Of a DNA stretch of 64,000 nt, positions 10,441-21,124 are shown piece by piece (positions within the stretch are counted from its first letter, which is position 1; each line of letters starts with the position of its first letter). Both the position numbers and the translations under genes were made by a program. The DNA comes from Delphinus delphis (taxonomy: Eukaryota; Chordata; Mammalia; Artiodactyla; Delphinidae), in contig NC_082694.2 in the NCBI RefSeq assembly GCF_949987515.2, forward strand, positions 46,338,451-46,402,450. Reading direction: 5' to 3'. The notes under the pieces were generated by a model, which saw nothing but the letters and a program-made list of their open reading frames with translations, made no database searches and had not been told where the DNA came from.

Positions 10441-10790
10441 ATAAAATTAAATCTTTTGACTTATGAGATGACTTACTAACGTGGCTGCAGTTGGAGGCCT
10501 CAGTTTCTTGCCACATGGATCTCTCCTTAGGGCTGCTTGAATGTCCTCATGACATGGCAGCTGGCTTACCCCAGGATGAGCGATCTAGCAGAAAACAAAT
10601 CAGAAGCTGCAATGTCTTTTATGACCCACCTTTAGAAGCTGCACTTTGTCATTTCTGCAATGTCTTAATAGTTAAACACTCAACACTTTTCAAGTGTGAG
10701 GGGCCACAAAGGTGCATGAAGATTGGGAGATACTTAGGGGATGATTAGGGCCATCTTGGAGGCTGGCTACCAAAGTGGCTGACTAGCCGA
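10441..10790. other. shared block upstream of the L1 5' end
   Basis: This stretch contains tcctcatgacatggcagctg, gaagctgcactttgtcattt and gccatcttggaggctggcta. It aligns well with 49400-49760 in reverse complement. It resembles a mammalian interspersed repeat I could not name, perhaps an LTR or old L1 5' segment. It is the best block for measuring arm divergence because it holds no young insertion. Confidence 0.5.
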
Positions 10791-11475
10791 AGACTGAATT
10801 TTGTTTTCTTCACATCTGGAGAGAAAATGGTCAGTGAATCCCATTGGTGGTCTTTGAGATGTACGAAAGTTACCTCTTGCTCTCACCTCCAGCCATGTGG
10901 CTGAAGGGTCTTGGTGCTCCAGCCGGGTCTGGCCTGTGCCTCTGAGGTGGGAGAGCCAAGTTCAGGACATTGGTGTACCAGAGACCTCCGGTGCCATGAA
11001 ATGTCAAAAGGCGAAAGCTCTCCCAGCGATCTCCGTCTCAATGCTAAAACCCAGCTCCCCTCAAAGACCAACAAGCTCCTGTGGTGGACACCCTATGGCA
11101 AACAACTAGCAAGACAGGAACACAGCCCCACTCATTATCAGAGAGGCTGCCTAAAATCATAATAAGGTCACAGACACCCCAAAACACACAACCGGATGTG
11201 GACCTGCCCACCAGAAAGACAAGATCCATCCCCACCCAGCGGAACACAGGCACTAGTCCCCTCCACCAGGAAGCGTACACAACCCACTGAACCAAACTTT
11301 GCCACTGGAGGCAGACACGAAAAACAATGGGACACTACGAACCAGCAGCCTGCAAAAAGGAGGCCCCAAACACAGTAAGTTAAGCAAAATGGGAAGACAG
11401 AGAAACACACAGCATATGAAGGAACAAGGTAAAAACCCACCACCCTTAATGCAGAGGTTGGAAATCTCAAAGGGG
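10791..11475 (+). mobile_element. L1 5' UTR and first codons of ORF1, truncated
   Basis: Landmarks: gagagccaagttcaggacat, gctctcccagcgatctccgt, aaacaactagcaagacagga and ccagaaagacaagatccatc, then an ATG near 11391 opening the ORF1-like start MGRQRNTQHMKEQGK. Homology to the L1 at 43263-49440 ends soon after 11440. The rest of the L1 is missing here although the right arm has it, so the inner breakpoint of the duplication falls inside this L1. Confidence 0.8.
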
Positions 11476-11585
11476 AAAAGAAACGCTGCAGGCAAAGAGC
11501 ACATATGGCGTCTCCCTGTACGTGTGATCCGGACCCATGCAGATGTGGTGAGACCCACACATTCCCCACACCCTTTACCTGGGGT

Positions 11586-11806
11586 CGCACATCCACACTC
11601 ACCACGGTGACCCCACCTCCCCAGACCCTGCACCTAAAGTCACACGTTCTCTCTCAACAGGTGACCCATCCTACCCAGACCCCTCCACCTGAGTCACATG
11701 TCCACAGTCCTAGGGTGAACCGCCCTCCCCAGACTCCCCCAACTGGGGTCACACGTGCACAGTGTCCAGGGTGACCTCACCTCCCCAGACCCTGCACCTG
11801 GGGGAC
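11586..11806. repeat. 54-bp minisatellite, about 4 copies
   Basis: Units begin at about 11588, 11641, 11695 and 11750, and a fifth start appears at about 11804. Each begins cacatgtcc or cacacgt-like, carries a gggtgac..cc core, then ctccccagaccc(t/c)(g/c)cacct. Spacings are 53, 54, 55 and 54 bp. A more diverged unit may precede at about 11530. It lies just inside the inner breakpoint of the left arm. Confidence 0.85.
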
Positions 11807-12521
11807 ATGTCCCCTTGGTCAGGACACCACGGCTCTGCTGGTGGCTCCCCTAATGTGGAAACAAGCTGTGTTCCTGGGACCTCCTGGGATGGGAAAAAGT
11901 GGCAGGTGGGTCTCCTCTCCCCACACTTGTTCCAGAGAAGTCCTCCTCTTTTCACTTTGGTTCTGTTGATTTTACCTGTTTTTAAAGCTTTCATGCTAGA
12001 GGTGAACACACTACTTGGTTCTGGCAGGCTCAGTCCTTTCTTGTCTCACATACTTGTTGAGATAACTCACAGGACAGCAGGGCTGAAAGCCGAGGGGCAG
12101 CTCTGGACGCTTCTGAGTAGGGACGGTAGACTGGAAGGAGAGCTCAGCAGCAGCCTCAGCTGTTACCCATCGGCTTTTTGCCCGATCTGCGTGCCCTGCA
12201 ATCAATTCACCAGCTAAACCTGCCTCCCTACGCACTATGCATGTGCTGGTGAATTGGAATTATTGCCAGGTAGCCCCCTGCGGATTCTCCACAAGCCCCA
12301 GGGTAGGTGAACCTAGCAGGGATTAAGACTAAGGCCCCGACCATAGCACTGACCCTTGGGAGGACCAGGTAACCACACTCAGAAGAGAGGCTGTTACTTA
12401 GACAAGCCCACCTCAGCTCCAGACCCCAGACATCTAAGCAGTGACCTTCAGATGCAGGCACGGAGCTTCCCAGTACTGAGGCCATGCCGGGTCTCTACCC
12501 AGGTTCCCATAGTCCTAGCGT
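11807..12521. other. anonymous GC-moderate stretch
   Basis: No recognisable gene, RNA or named repeat. A 151 aa plus-strand frame (11762-12217) overlaps the minisatellite and has no family-like motif. I regard it as a chance frame. Confidence 0.4.
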
Positions 12522-12650
12522 ACACAGAACATGGTCAGGTCTAAATCTTCTTATTATAGACAACACATGGTCAGCTCTAAACATAATCATTAGACAGGAC
12601 ATGCAGAGGTCTAAATCTACCGTGTAGACAGAACTTGATCGTGTTTAAAC
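12522..12650. repeat. ~37-bp minisatellite, about 3.5 copies
   Basis: The unit is roughly acacagaacatggtcaggtc followed by taaatcttcttattataga. Successive copies start near 12522, 12561, 12596 and 12628, each with a (g/c)(a/t)c..g.tctaaa core and a tagaca end. The copies are clearly diverged. Confidence 0.75.
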
Positions 12651-13785
12651 TAGCTTAGGGCTGATCTCATAGGTGGTACAGATCACACACATGGGTCTCT
12701 CATCTTTGGACACCCACCTCAGGAAACTGAACAAAATCTTTGTCATTAAACATTTCAACGGGCAAAACAGAAATGTTACCAATATCTCTGGCCACCTGAT
12801 GGTCAGGATCCACGGGTGAGCCACGAACTTCTTAGAGTGCAGCCCAGTCTGCTGCCAGGATAGACAAGAAGTGGCCTGATTCCAGCCTCCCAGGCTTCCA
12901 GAAGGAGGCGGCCGCTCTGGAAGCCCAGACAGGACAGTCCTTAATGGTCCGGCCCGGGAGATCCGGTCTGTCCATTCTGCTGGCCGATTCCGGGCGGGGA
13001 CCTCAGGGCCGCTGGGAACCCTGCACTCAGGTCCTTCTTCCCTGCAGCGTGTGCGTGTGCGTGTTTGTGTGTGTAGAGGGCGCGGTGGCTGACGGCTCCC
13101 ATAGTTCCGGTCCCAGGGACCGCGCTGTCTTCGAGGGGAGGCACGGGGAGAGATAGGGGCACAGAAGCCGCTGGAGAGGAGAACCCACGGTGGAATTCCT
13201 TGCACACTGGCTCGCCCCACCTGGTGACCCGCCTGCCCATCGAGGGCCGCATGTCACCCCTCAGCCCCCACCCCCGAGGGCAGGGAGCCTGCTCTTTCAA
13301 AAGCACAAGGTCTCACATGAAGGAGACCCAGTGGGGACTGTCACGCTCCCACTCCTGATGCTGAGTTTGGGAGAATGAACCCCCTTGACTGGGCGATGGG
13401 ACCCTGTGAGGAAAGAGGTGGCGGCCCCATCCAAGTCAGGGCCTGGCTGAGAGATGGGAACACAGGAGCCAAGTGCAGAGCCTGGAGGCCAGGCCAACAG
13501 GAGGGGCACCCCCAGCCTTGGCCGGGCTCTCCAACTGTGACATTGTAGCTTTAGGGGACCTGGGGCAGGTGACAATGTAATGGGGGTCTAAACTGGACCC
13601 TGAATGGGGCTTAAAGAAGGTGTGAAGGATGTTACTGAGACAGTGACAGTCATTGGAAGACAGACTCTGTGTCAGGACATCCTGCTCCATCCATTTAAAC
13701 CCCTGAGATCTGTGACCTTTACGTGGCTATGCAGGATTGTTAGAGCAGCTGCATGTGGATATATCTGCAAGTGGTTCCAGCAAAC
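12651..13785. other. anonymous GC-rich DNA with a minor CpG cluster
   Basis: CpG dinucleotides cluster at about 12905-13160 (gcggccgctctgg, ggcccgggagatccgg, gattccgggcggggacc), with a gtgtgcgtgtgcgtgtttgt tract inside. A 191 aa minus-strand frame (12645-13220) crosses this tract and encodes low-complexity PRP/THTQT-like sequence. It has no recognised domain and no codon pattern I would trust as coding. A cryptic promoter or a small exon cannot be excluded. Confidence 0.4.
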
Positions 13786-14012
13786 ACACAGTTGTGCACA
13801 CAGGCAGGCACAGCACATACACAAACATACGCAGGTGCACAGCACAAATATATTTACACACTAGCATATGAACACACATGCACACATATGCCCATGCACA
13901 CACTAACGTGAGCAAGTGCACACTAACGTGTGCAAGTGCACATACCTATGCACATGCACAGCATATGTATGCAAACAGGCACATGCACACGCATGTACAT
14001 AGCACACACACA
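13786..14012. repeat. imperfect CA/CATG-rich simple repeat
   Basis: About 225 bp of cacaca, gcacatg and catacg variants, with an internal tandem duplication of a 20-mer (cacactaacgtgagcaagtg at 13899-13918, then the same with tgcaagtg at 13919-13938). Confidence 0.85.
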
Positions 14013-14214
14013 GGGAATAAAGTGAATCCATAAAGTGAGTCCATAAAGCATTAAGTCCTGAACACAAGTGAAGCTGACATATATTTTTCCCTTTTCTTAG
14101 CTTTGATGTTTTCACAATAAAAAGTTTAAGAAAAAAGTTAATGACAAATGACTTTTGATTCATAGGAGTTTCTGACGTTATTCCACAAATATTATGACAG
14201 GAGAAATGAATGTA

Positions 14215-15110
14215 GATATTACATGTGTCCACTAATGGATGAATGGAGAAGAAAAACATGGTCCATCAATACAAGGGAATGTTATTCAGCCTAAAAAGGA
14301 AGGCAATTCTGACACAGGCTGCAGCAGGGATGAACCTTGAGGGCATTATGCTCAGTGATGTAAGCTAGACACAAAAAAACAAACATTGCTTGATCCACTC
14401 ATACAAGGCCCCTAGAGCAGTTGGAAACATAGAGACAGAAAGTAGGATGTTGAGTGCCAGGGGCTGAGGGAGGGACAATGGGGACTGAGCATTTAATGGG
14501 GACTGTTTCAATTTTGCAAGATGAAAAAGTTCTGGAGGACGATGGCGGTCAGGTTTGCACAACAGTGCGAATTACTTCTTGACCCTGAAATGTGCACTTA
14601 AAAATGGTTAAGATAGTAAAGTTTATGTTTTGAGTATTTGACCACAATTTTTAAAACTTTTTAAAAAACAACAGGAACTAGTCCATGAATACCACAAGAT
14701 GCACAACTTCACTAACAACCGAGGGATTAAAACCATAAGAAAACTACTGTGCACACACCTACCAGAATGGCAGACATGAAGACACAGTATCAAATATCAG
14801 CAGGATGTGGAGCAATGGAAAGCCTGGTGCGCAGTGGGGGGTGCAAACACTTGTGAAACAATCGGACCTCAGAGAGCGAAGTCCATGCACACAGACCCAC
14901 ACTGTTCATCCCAGCTGAACACAAACCCCCCAGCCCTGCACCAGGACACATGGACATGGACTCTGCAGCCACGGGAGCCAAACCTGAAAGAACTTGAAGG
15001 CCATCACAAGTGGATGCAGAAATAAACCATGCACTCTCCTATGAAGGAATATTCCACAGCAATGGAGTACATTTTGTTTAAAGGTAGTAAAACTATAAAA
15101 ATTATTTTTT
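14215..15110 (+). mobile_element. old L1 (L1M-type) ORF2 tail and 3' UTR fragments
   Basis: The first piece (14215-14665) has ccactaatggatgaatgg, a ggaatgttattcagcctaaa block and the classic aaatgtgcacttaaaaatgg end. The second (about 14670-15110) has aaaaccataagaaaactact and gaaggaatattccacagcaatgg, plus a gatgtggagcaatggaa block. Both read in sense. Their order suggests two fragments or a rearranged element. Confidence 0.7.
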
Positions 15111-15130
15111 TAAAAAATCTATATTCACAA

Positions 15131-15885
15131 GATGAAAGAATCTATAATTCTGGCAACTAGTGATTGTCCAATGCTCCTAAAAATAGATTGTTGTGGAAAC
15201 GTTTATTATAAGGAAATTGACATATTCTCTAGGAAGGACGGGGTGAATGGGCCTGCTACATTTTCTACATTGAAGACATATCCAGGTTTTGATTCTACTT
15301 CTGTTAAATCAAGTGGGGCTTCATTGGATTTCTGCTACTGCGGAGATGATCAAATTCTGGGTAGGGGTCAGGAGAAAATTAGTCATAGGTGTTCTCGTGT
15401 AATAATTACTGTTGCAAGTGTAAATGATCCATTTATCAGTAAGACTGAGAATACAATAACTGCTACATTACTTCGTATGAGATTGTGTGTGCTACTGTCC
15501 CTAGAGCTCCAGTGAGTGAGTTTTTGAATGTGAAGCTCATCCAGATCTGAGGATGGAATAAATGGCTAAGTGTGATATGGCTAATATAAATAATATGCCT
15601 ACATTTGTATTAAGTAGTGGATAAGATACGGGAAGAGGAATTCATGTTGTGAGAGACAGGGTTAAGGCTAGCATTTGGGCAATAATATATAAATTGATGA
15701 TATTGATGGACATACAGATTCTTTAATAAGTAATTTGAATGCCTCAGCAATGGGTTGTAATCATCCATGGGGGCTGATGATTTTTGGCCCTTTCTGGATT
15801 TGTATATAGCCTAGGATTTTCCATTTAGTTAATATGAGGAATGCTATGGTGAATTAAATTGGGTCATTTGTGAAAGAATGTTGAT
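15131..15885 (-). pseudogene. ND1: ND1 pseudogene (NUMT), 5' portion
   Basis: It corresponds to the N-terminal three quarters or so of NADH dehydrogenase subunit 1 (complex I, mitochondrial inner membrane). The reverse complement tracks the mitochondrial sequence from just after tRNA-Leu through the region written on the plus strand as gaatgggcctgctacatttt and ggagatgatcaaattctggg. Frameshifts and stop codons break it in both the nuclear and mitochondrial codes. A 127-codon plus-strand frame here is the antisense shadow and is not a gene. Confidence 0.85.
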
Positions 15886-15892
15886 TATAAAC

Positions 15893-15968
15893 ATATTCTT
15901 AGGAAGAGGACTTGAACCCATGCAGATAAAGGTTTCAGTTTTTCATAATTACCAGGCTCTGCAACCGT
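15893..15968 (-). pseudogene. mitochondrial tRNA-Leu(UUR) pseudogene (NUMT)
   Basis: The plus strand reads tcttaggaagaggacttgaa at one end and taccaggctctgcaaccgta at the other, the reverse complement of the acceptor/T-arm and D-arm of mitochondrial tRNA-Leu(UUR). Substitutions in the stems make it non-functional. Confidence 0.8.
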
Positions 15969-16380
15969 AACAAACCTGGTTCTACAGTAGGGTATGAATA
16001 AATTAATTGAATGCAGATTATATCATCATTTAGTTTGCAGACATTTTGTAAAGTAAGCCGTATTGCTCTTGTCCTTTCATACTGGAAGAAATCTGCAATA
16101 GAGAGAAAGCAACCAGCATGACTCCAGTCTGAACTCAGATCACGAGAGACTTTAATCGTTGAACAAACAGACAATTAATAGCAGTTATACCATTGAAATG
16201 TCGTGATCCAGCATCAAGGTCATAAACCATATTGCCGATATGAACTCCAGAATACAATTACACTGTTATCCCTAGTAAAACTTGTTCCGTGGATCAGTGT
16301 TTTAGAAGAACAGGTGATAAAGCATTTTGACTAGCTAGGTCTAAATTTTGATCACTCAGAGGTGGTTTTATTCTCCAAAA
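15969..16380 (-). pseudogene. mitochondrial 16S rRNA pseudogene, 3' part (NUMT)
   Basis: The plus strand carries the conserved peptidyl-transferase-region signature in reverse complement (cagcatcaaggtcataaacc, ctgttatccctagtaaaact, cttgttccgtggatcag), immediately next to the tRNA-Leu copy. Homology fades near 16380, where a SINE starts. Confidence 0.88.
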
Positions 16381-16387
16381 AATAAAT

Positions 16388-16540
16388 GGCGCACAGGCTC
16401 AAGTTGCACCGGCTTCAGTAGTTGTGGCCCACTGGCTTAACTGCTCCATGGCAAGTGGGATCTTCCTGGACCGGGGATCAAACCCGTGTCCCCTGCATTG
16501 GCAGGCGAATTCTTAACCACTGCATCACCAGGGAAGTCCC
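16388..16540 (-). mobile_element. SINE fragment
   Basis: Reverse-strand head: accagggaagtccc at 16527-16540, with cgaattcttaaccactgcat and cccgtgtcccctgcattggc. It is 5'-complete but short, ending at about 16388 near the NUMT edge. Confidence 0.85.
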
Positions 16541-17123
16541 AGAATTGCAGTCTCCCTTTTAGTATACCTTAAGCCCAAAGAATCCATGGAAAATTGTTAC
16601 AGAAAATAAGACAATAAAATATTGTAAGGACTATAACAGAAGCATATAGTACACAGTTCATATAGACACATCCCAAGCAGTTACAAAGTATATTAAAATG
16701 GAGGCTGCAGTTTTAAAGAATAAGATAAATTATACCCACAAACTCCCAATCTTTCCTGAAACGTTGCAACCTGAAACCCTATTGTAGGAAGCAGAAGATT
16801 CCAGGAGACATTCTACAAATGAAGGACTCTAAACCCTGTGGGTGGATAAGGAATTCTGGAAGGAAGGTACCCTCACCCAAGGAGAGAAGGTTCCTATACT
16901 TGTCTAACATCACATCCCTGTAACAATTCCCATTGATCTTGGTTCAGGCATTCTCACTCCTCTTGAGAGAAATCTATAGGCACATCGTGGAATGTCAGCA
17001 GTCCCTGAAACTAAAAGTACACATATCGTGTGGCCACGGGAAGAGTTCATAATGTGACCCAAGAAGAAAACAGCAAGTTAAGAGAACTGGTTTTAATTTA
17101 GAAGAGTGTCTTGAATTATCCAG

Positions 17124-17125
<2 letters not shown>
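16541..17125. other. anonymous intergenic stretch
   Basis: No gene, RNA or named repeat recognised. Base composition is ordinary. Confidence 0.4.

Positions 17126-17170
<45 letters not shown>
17126..17170. repeat. (TA)n microsatellite
   Basis: About 19 uninterrupted TA repeats followed by tatgtatgta and a T-run. The short ORF across it is an artefact. Confidence 0.95.
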
Positions 17171-17171
<1 letters not shown>

Positions 17172-17714
17172 TTTTTTTAAACAGTAAGTTTCTCTATCTT
17201 ATTTCTTACTACAAGAAAAGAGTATGGCATGTGATCCACAAAACCAGTATAGAGACTATACTTATCTGGAAAAGAAATGATAAAATGATGGTTTCAACAC
17301 AGGCATATGCATTTTTGAGTGCTTTATTTATATCAAACTGGATAAAATGTGTGTATTTCTCAGACACAAAAGATACGTCGAGGTAGGAATGTACCTTTCA
17401 ACTATTCATGGGTACACAAGTACACTGGGGAGATTGTAAAAGTGCAGATTGTGATTCAGTAGGTCCGGTGGGCCTGAGTTCTATTTTTTTAACAAGCTCA
17501 TGTTTAACTAGTGATGCCACAGTCTATGATTCATTACCACAATTGGGAATAGCAGAGACAAAATAAGGAAAGGTAAAAATTCATAGTTAACTTTGAACTT
17601 AAAGTGTTTTATGGATTTTACACCTTTAATAGGATAGTAAGCACAGCAGCAACAATCATTTGTGAATATTTACTATAGACCATGTATCTTTCTAACTTTT
17701 TTGTGTAGGATTCC
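17171..17714. other. anonymous AT-rich stretch before the CpG island
   Basis: No feature recognised. The composition changes sharply from AT-rich to very GC-rich at about 17715. Confidence 0.4.
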
Positions 17715-18460
17715 AGGAAAAAGGCCTGGGCTGCGGTCACAGTGGGCGAGGCCCCCAGGCCGGGCCGCCCCTCCAGGACCCCCGTTGGGGCCCTGAGCTC
17801 CTGGCGGCCTCCTCCCCCCCGCGCCCCCTCCCTCCCGGAAGGCCTCGGGGCAGAGCGGTTCCACCCCCTGAGCCCAGAACGGAGCCCGCGTTTCCGCAGA
17901 GTTGGAACTCCCGGCGGCTCGGGGTCTATTCCCTCCGCCGTCACGGAACTGACCCGGAGCCCGAGGGGAGGGCGGCGTCACTGAGGCTGCCCGCTCTGGA
18001 GGGGCTCCGGCGGCGGAAGCCGCGACAGTCGTGTGTACGACGGGCCGGTAAGTGGGCGCCGACCCTCCGCCTGGTCCGGTGTCCGGGCGGCAGCGCAAGA
18101 CCAGCTTCTGTGGGGCAGGGGTTCGCTGCCACCCGCCGCTGCTGTGTAGAAAGAGCGGCCCCCAGCGTCTGGTCCCAGGGAACTTCGGTCCCTCCTCTCG
18201 CCCCTGCCGTCGGCCTGGCTCGCGGGGCCTGGGGGGCGTGGGGAGGGGGTCGGCCTGAGCGTCCTGAGGGGAAACGAGGCAAGGGAGGCGCAGGGTCCGG
18301 CTGCAGCGTCAGCGCCCCTCCTCCCGACTGCGGGGAAACCGGCTGAAAACTCCCGAGGCTCGCAGGCCCCTGCAGGCCCCTTATTCAGCCGAGTCCCTCT
18401 GCGCTCCTTCCTCCCTGAGCTAAAGTACTGGGGGGAGGGGACAGGGCAGGGGACTGGCAC
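17715..18460. promoter_or_regulatory. CpG island (candidate promoter / 5' exon)
   Basis: The stretch 17740-18330 is very GC-rich with dozens of unmethylated-looking CpGs (ccgggccgcccctcc, ggctccggcggcggaagccg, gcgacagtcgtgtgtacgac). It is the only stretch of this kind in the window. No TATA box is evident. A good donor, gccg|gtaagtg, follows at 18047/18048 on the plus strand. Several 80-160 aa frames span it on both strands, but they are compositional. I infer a housekeeping-type promoter or a recent remnant. No downstream exon could be identified. Confidence 0.6.
18042..18056 (+). other. candidate splice donor in the CpG island
   Basis: The sequence ggccg|gtaagtg matches the U1 consensus through +6, with the exon end at 18047. 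It would close a GC-rich 5' UTR exon. It is a single-site match without transcript evidence. Confidence 0.35.
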
Positions 18461-19879
18461 AGGTAATGGGGAACATCAAAAGGTGATTGTTAACTAAGGA
18501 AAACCAGCTCTCCCAAGGTGAGGAATGTAGCGCTTTTCTTTGTATGGGAAGATGCCAGAGTCTGGGCTCACTGAAGTCCTTCCTTTGATATGCACCTCAG
18601 CTCTCTGGGGCCTGCATTCTGTATTTGCATATCCTGAGTTCTCGCGGCTCACCCTGGAGAGCTGCAAGTGCTGATGACTGTGACATCCTTTGTTTACTGA
18701 GATGGCAAGAAATATTCCATTTCTCACAGGCTTGAGGGGCACAGAGTGAAAAAGTGTCAGAGAATCTCACTCAGCATGTATTTTGGTTTACATATAGTTA
18801 ATATTTATACGTAACTGTGCTATTAGAAGTTCTCAATTCCAATCAACTTGTACTACTGCCCTCTATGTATTCATTTCATCAATATCAAAAGATAAGTGCC
18901 TATAGAATTGACTTAATCCATTTAAATAGGATAATGATTTTTAAAGGAAACATAATAGAAATATAACAACAAAACCTTTACCACTAAAGGCTGGGTCTGC
19001 AACAACCTAAATAAATGTTCCATTGTTAAAATATTGAAAGATGTATTCAATAGAAATATCAACAAAAATGACAAATAATAGGGGCAGCAGAATGTTGAAA
19101 TGTTCTATCTTTATCATTAAAGTGGCAGAAAATCATTTATTAGTAGGCACTGGGGGCAGAAGTTGCCTGATTTTATATCTTTGTCATATTTGTACAGTTG
19201 TTTCAACAAGTAACTTAAAGACAAAATGGAAAAAACAAGGAGGTTTGTGCCTGAGATCATGTTGATGTGAAACCGGGGATGGCCACCTTGTGCCAGGTGA
19301 GTTAAATTTACCTGGCAGGTAGACCGCAGAGTTCCTGTGGAGCAAAGGTTGGAATTTTTCTCCTGGGTGCCCCTTAGGTTCTGTGACTTGACTGATTGTG
19401 AGTCATGTTTTGGGAAAGACCTGATCACAGGAAAAGGGTGGGAATAGTGTGATTTGGGGAGCAGCTAACAACATTCATCACGGCTCATGGCCTGAATGAA
19501 TTTTAAAGAAACAGGAAAACAAATGTTTCTTATGGAATCAGAGAATGTGAGGGCTGGACAATCCCAGAAAATGAGGAACACCCGTCCCATTTTCCAGATG
19601 AGAAAACAGAGGCCCAGCAAGGTGAAATCCCTCACCCAAGTTGCACCCGTCTCTCCTCCCCACTACAATGGTTCATGAAAGCAGGACTCTTCCTGTCGTG
19701 ATCACTGCTGAACCCCAGAAAGGGCCAGTTATCTAGCAGCTGCTCCAAAAATTTTGGTTTTGACTGTAGGAACAATGCTATTTCTTTCTTTCTCACTTTT
19801 ATTCAGGATTGTGCCAAGAACTCCCCAGTTTTCAGTGTAATTCGATAAATGTAAATATTAATTGAGTTTTGTTGTGATG
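18461..19879. other. anonymous stretch between CpG island and MIR
   Basis: No gene recognised. The part at 18500-18760 (gatgccagagtctgggctca, gatatgcacctcagctctct, tttgtttactgagatggcaa) looks like a dispersed ERV/LTR-type repeat, but I cannot name it. The part at 19520-19640 (ccattttccagatgagaaaa, cagaggcccagcaaggtgaa) resembles an ancient mammalian SINE or DNA repeat core. Confidence 0.4.
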
Positions 19880-20015
19880 AGGACGTAGGCTTTGAAGGTA
19901 ACAGACTTGGTTCAGATCCTGGTTCTGCCACTCAATAGCTGCTTGGCTTTGGGAAAATTACTAAACCTCTCTGAGCTTGTTTCCTCCTTTGTAAAGTGTG
20001 GATAAATGTATCTGA
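19880..20015 (+). mobile_element. MIR SINE
   Basis: Good MIR match in sense: a cttggttcagatcctggttctgcc block, ctcaatagctgcttggcttt, aaattactaaacctctctga and a gtttcctcctttgtaaagtg block, in the right order and spacing. Confidence 0.8.
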
Positions 20016-20124
20016 CTTAGCAGAGCAGCTGCATGAGAGACGTGGACTAAATATTGGTCTTTCTCACTCTACCACGCCATCTCTCTGTTCTTCCCAGAGA
20101 AGTTGTACAGAATGATATAGTACT

Positions 20125-20442
20125 TTTTAAAAATAATTAATTAATTTTGGGCTGTGTTGGGTCTTCGTTGCTATGCGCGGGCTTTCTCTAGTTGTGGCGA
20201 GCGGGGGCTACTCTTTGTTGCAGTGCGTGGGCTTCTCATTGCGGTGGCTTCTCTTGCTGTGCTTGTCGTGGAGCACCGACTGTAGGTGCGCCGGCTTCAG
20301 TAGTTGTGGCCTGCAGGCTCAGTAGCTGTGGCGCATGGTCATAGCTGCTGTGCGGCATGTGGGATCTTCCCTGACCAGGGCTCGAACCCATGTCCTCTGT
20401 GTTGGCAGGCAGATTCTTAACCACTGCGCCACCAGGGAAGTC
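20125..20442 (-). mobile_element. tRNA-derived SINE (long form) with TSD
   Basis: Minus-strand copy ending ccaccagggaagtcc at 20442, with an attaattaattttgggctgt tail junction near 20130. An atatagtacttt duplication lies on both sides (about 20115 and 20445). Confidence 0.93.
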
Positions 20443-21124
20443 CAATATAGTACTTTATAAAGAGGGGTTTTAATTTATTCCAGATAGTGTACATTTTTCT
20501 TGTAGAAAAGATTATTCCATTATAGAAACATTAACACGCAATACCACTACAAATGCAGTATTCAATGGGTTAGATATTATCAGTAATTTTATAAGTAATT
20601 AGGCAAAGGCCAAATTTCAAATTTCACCAATTTCAAGAGCAGGGTGTGTTTCTCAAATCCATATTTAATCCGGTCTTTGTTTCTCATCCATCCTCTGTGT
20701 CTGCCTTTCTCAAGAAGGCTCAGTTCCTCCGCTTTCACACCCTCTCAGCTGGCTGTGCCCCAGCTCCCGCCCTGGAACCTCGGTGTGCCTGGGTGTGCCT
20801 GCTCTCCCTGTGCATCAACAGCTTTGCCAGGGAGCTGCTGTATCGTGCACTGCTTGCTGTACCCCAGAGTGCCTAGACCCTTCTGGTACATGAAGTACAC
20901 CCTCATCACCATGAGTGCACGCCCTTCCCCTTACCTTACATCCTGCCTCTAAGCCAGGCTTGGGGGTGACTACAGTGTGCGTTCAGCTATGTGAGCTGCT
21001 GGGATCAAAGTGAAGTCCCCAGCTTTTGGATTTGATGCTTGAGGGGCACATAGTGATTTAAAGTCGGGTCACCTGACTTAAAGGGGGGGCTGATTGATTT
21101 AAAGCCAGGGCAGCTGACTTAAAC
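20443..21124. other. anonymous stretch
   Basis: A 102 aa plus-strand frame at 20644-20952 has no recognised motif. A short internal repetition at 21054-21125 alternates gatttaaagtcgggtcacct and gacttaaagggggggctgat. No gene is called. Confidence 0.4.

Larger units (their letters stand above)
5430..11475. repeat. left arm of a ~6 kb inverted duplication
   Basis: This block matches 48790-55060 in reverse complement. Collinear landmarks: the SINE with the unusual gccacccaatgag motif (5630 / 54830), MLT1-type LTR, L1 3' UTR piece, ERV RT scrap (6408-6629 / 53808-54014), a shared anonymous block (one frame of 70-79 aa is recognisable in both), old L1, a second shared SINE, a shared unique block and an L1 5' end. 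In the aligned piece near 10530-10700 I count roughly 7-10% differences. The left copy looks derivative, since it is truncated at the SINE 5' end and inside the L1 ORF1 start. Confidence 0.85.
15131..16380 (-). other. NUMT: nuclear copy of mitochondrial ND1 / tRNA-Leu / 16S rRNA
   Basis: Read on the minus strand, the block has the vertebrate mitochondrial order 16S rRNA 3' part, tRNA-Leu(UUR), ND1. Diagnostic plus-strand pieces: cgtgatccagcatcaaggtc and ctgttatccctagtaaaact (16S), a ggaagaggacttgaacccat block (tRNA-Leu reverse complement), and cagcaatgggttgtaatcat plus a tatagcctaggattttcc block (ND1 start). Indels and substitutions, including loss of the ND1 frame, show that it is an old nuclear insert. 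It lies between an old L1 and a SINE. Confidence 0.92.

Noticed and set aside
12645..13220. 191-aa minus-strand frame as a gene
   Set aside because: It crosses a GT/CA-rich tract and a GC-rich cluster, with low-complexity Pro/Arg/Thr content, no domain, and no start or splice context that stands out.
15132..15515. 127-aa plus-strand frame as a novel protein
   Set aside because: It is the antisense of mitochondrial ND1 in the NUMT.
17111..17386. 91-aa frame starting in the (TA)n tract
   Set aside because: It is a translation of a microsatellite followed by anonymous AT-rich DNA.
17673..18460. Overlapping 80-160 aa frames in the CpG island
   Set aside because: Low stop density in GC-rich DNA gives long frames on both strands. 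No recognisable domain is present.
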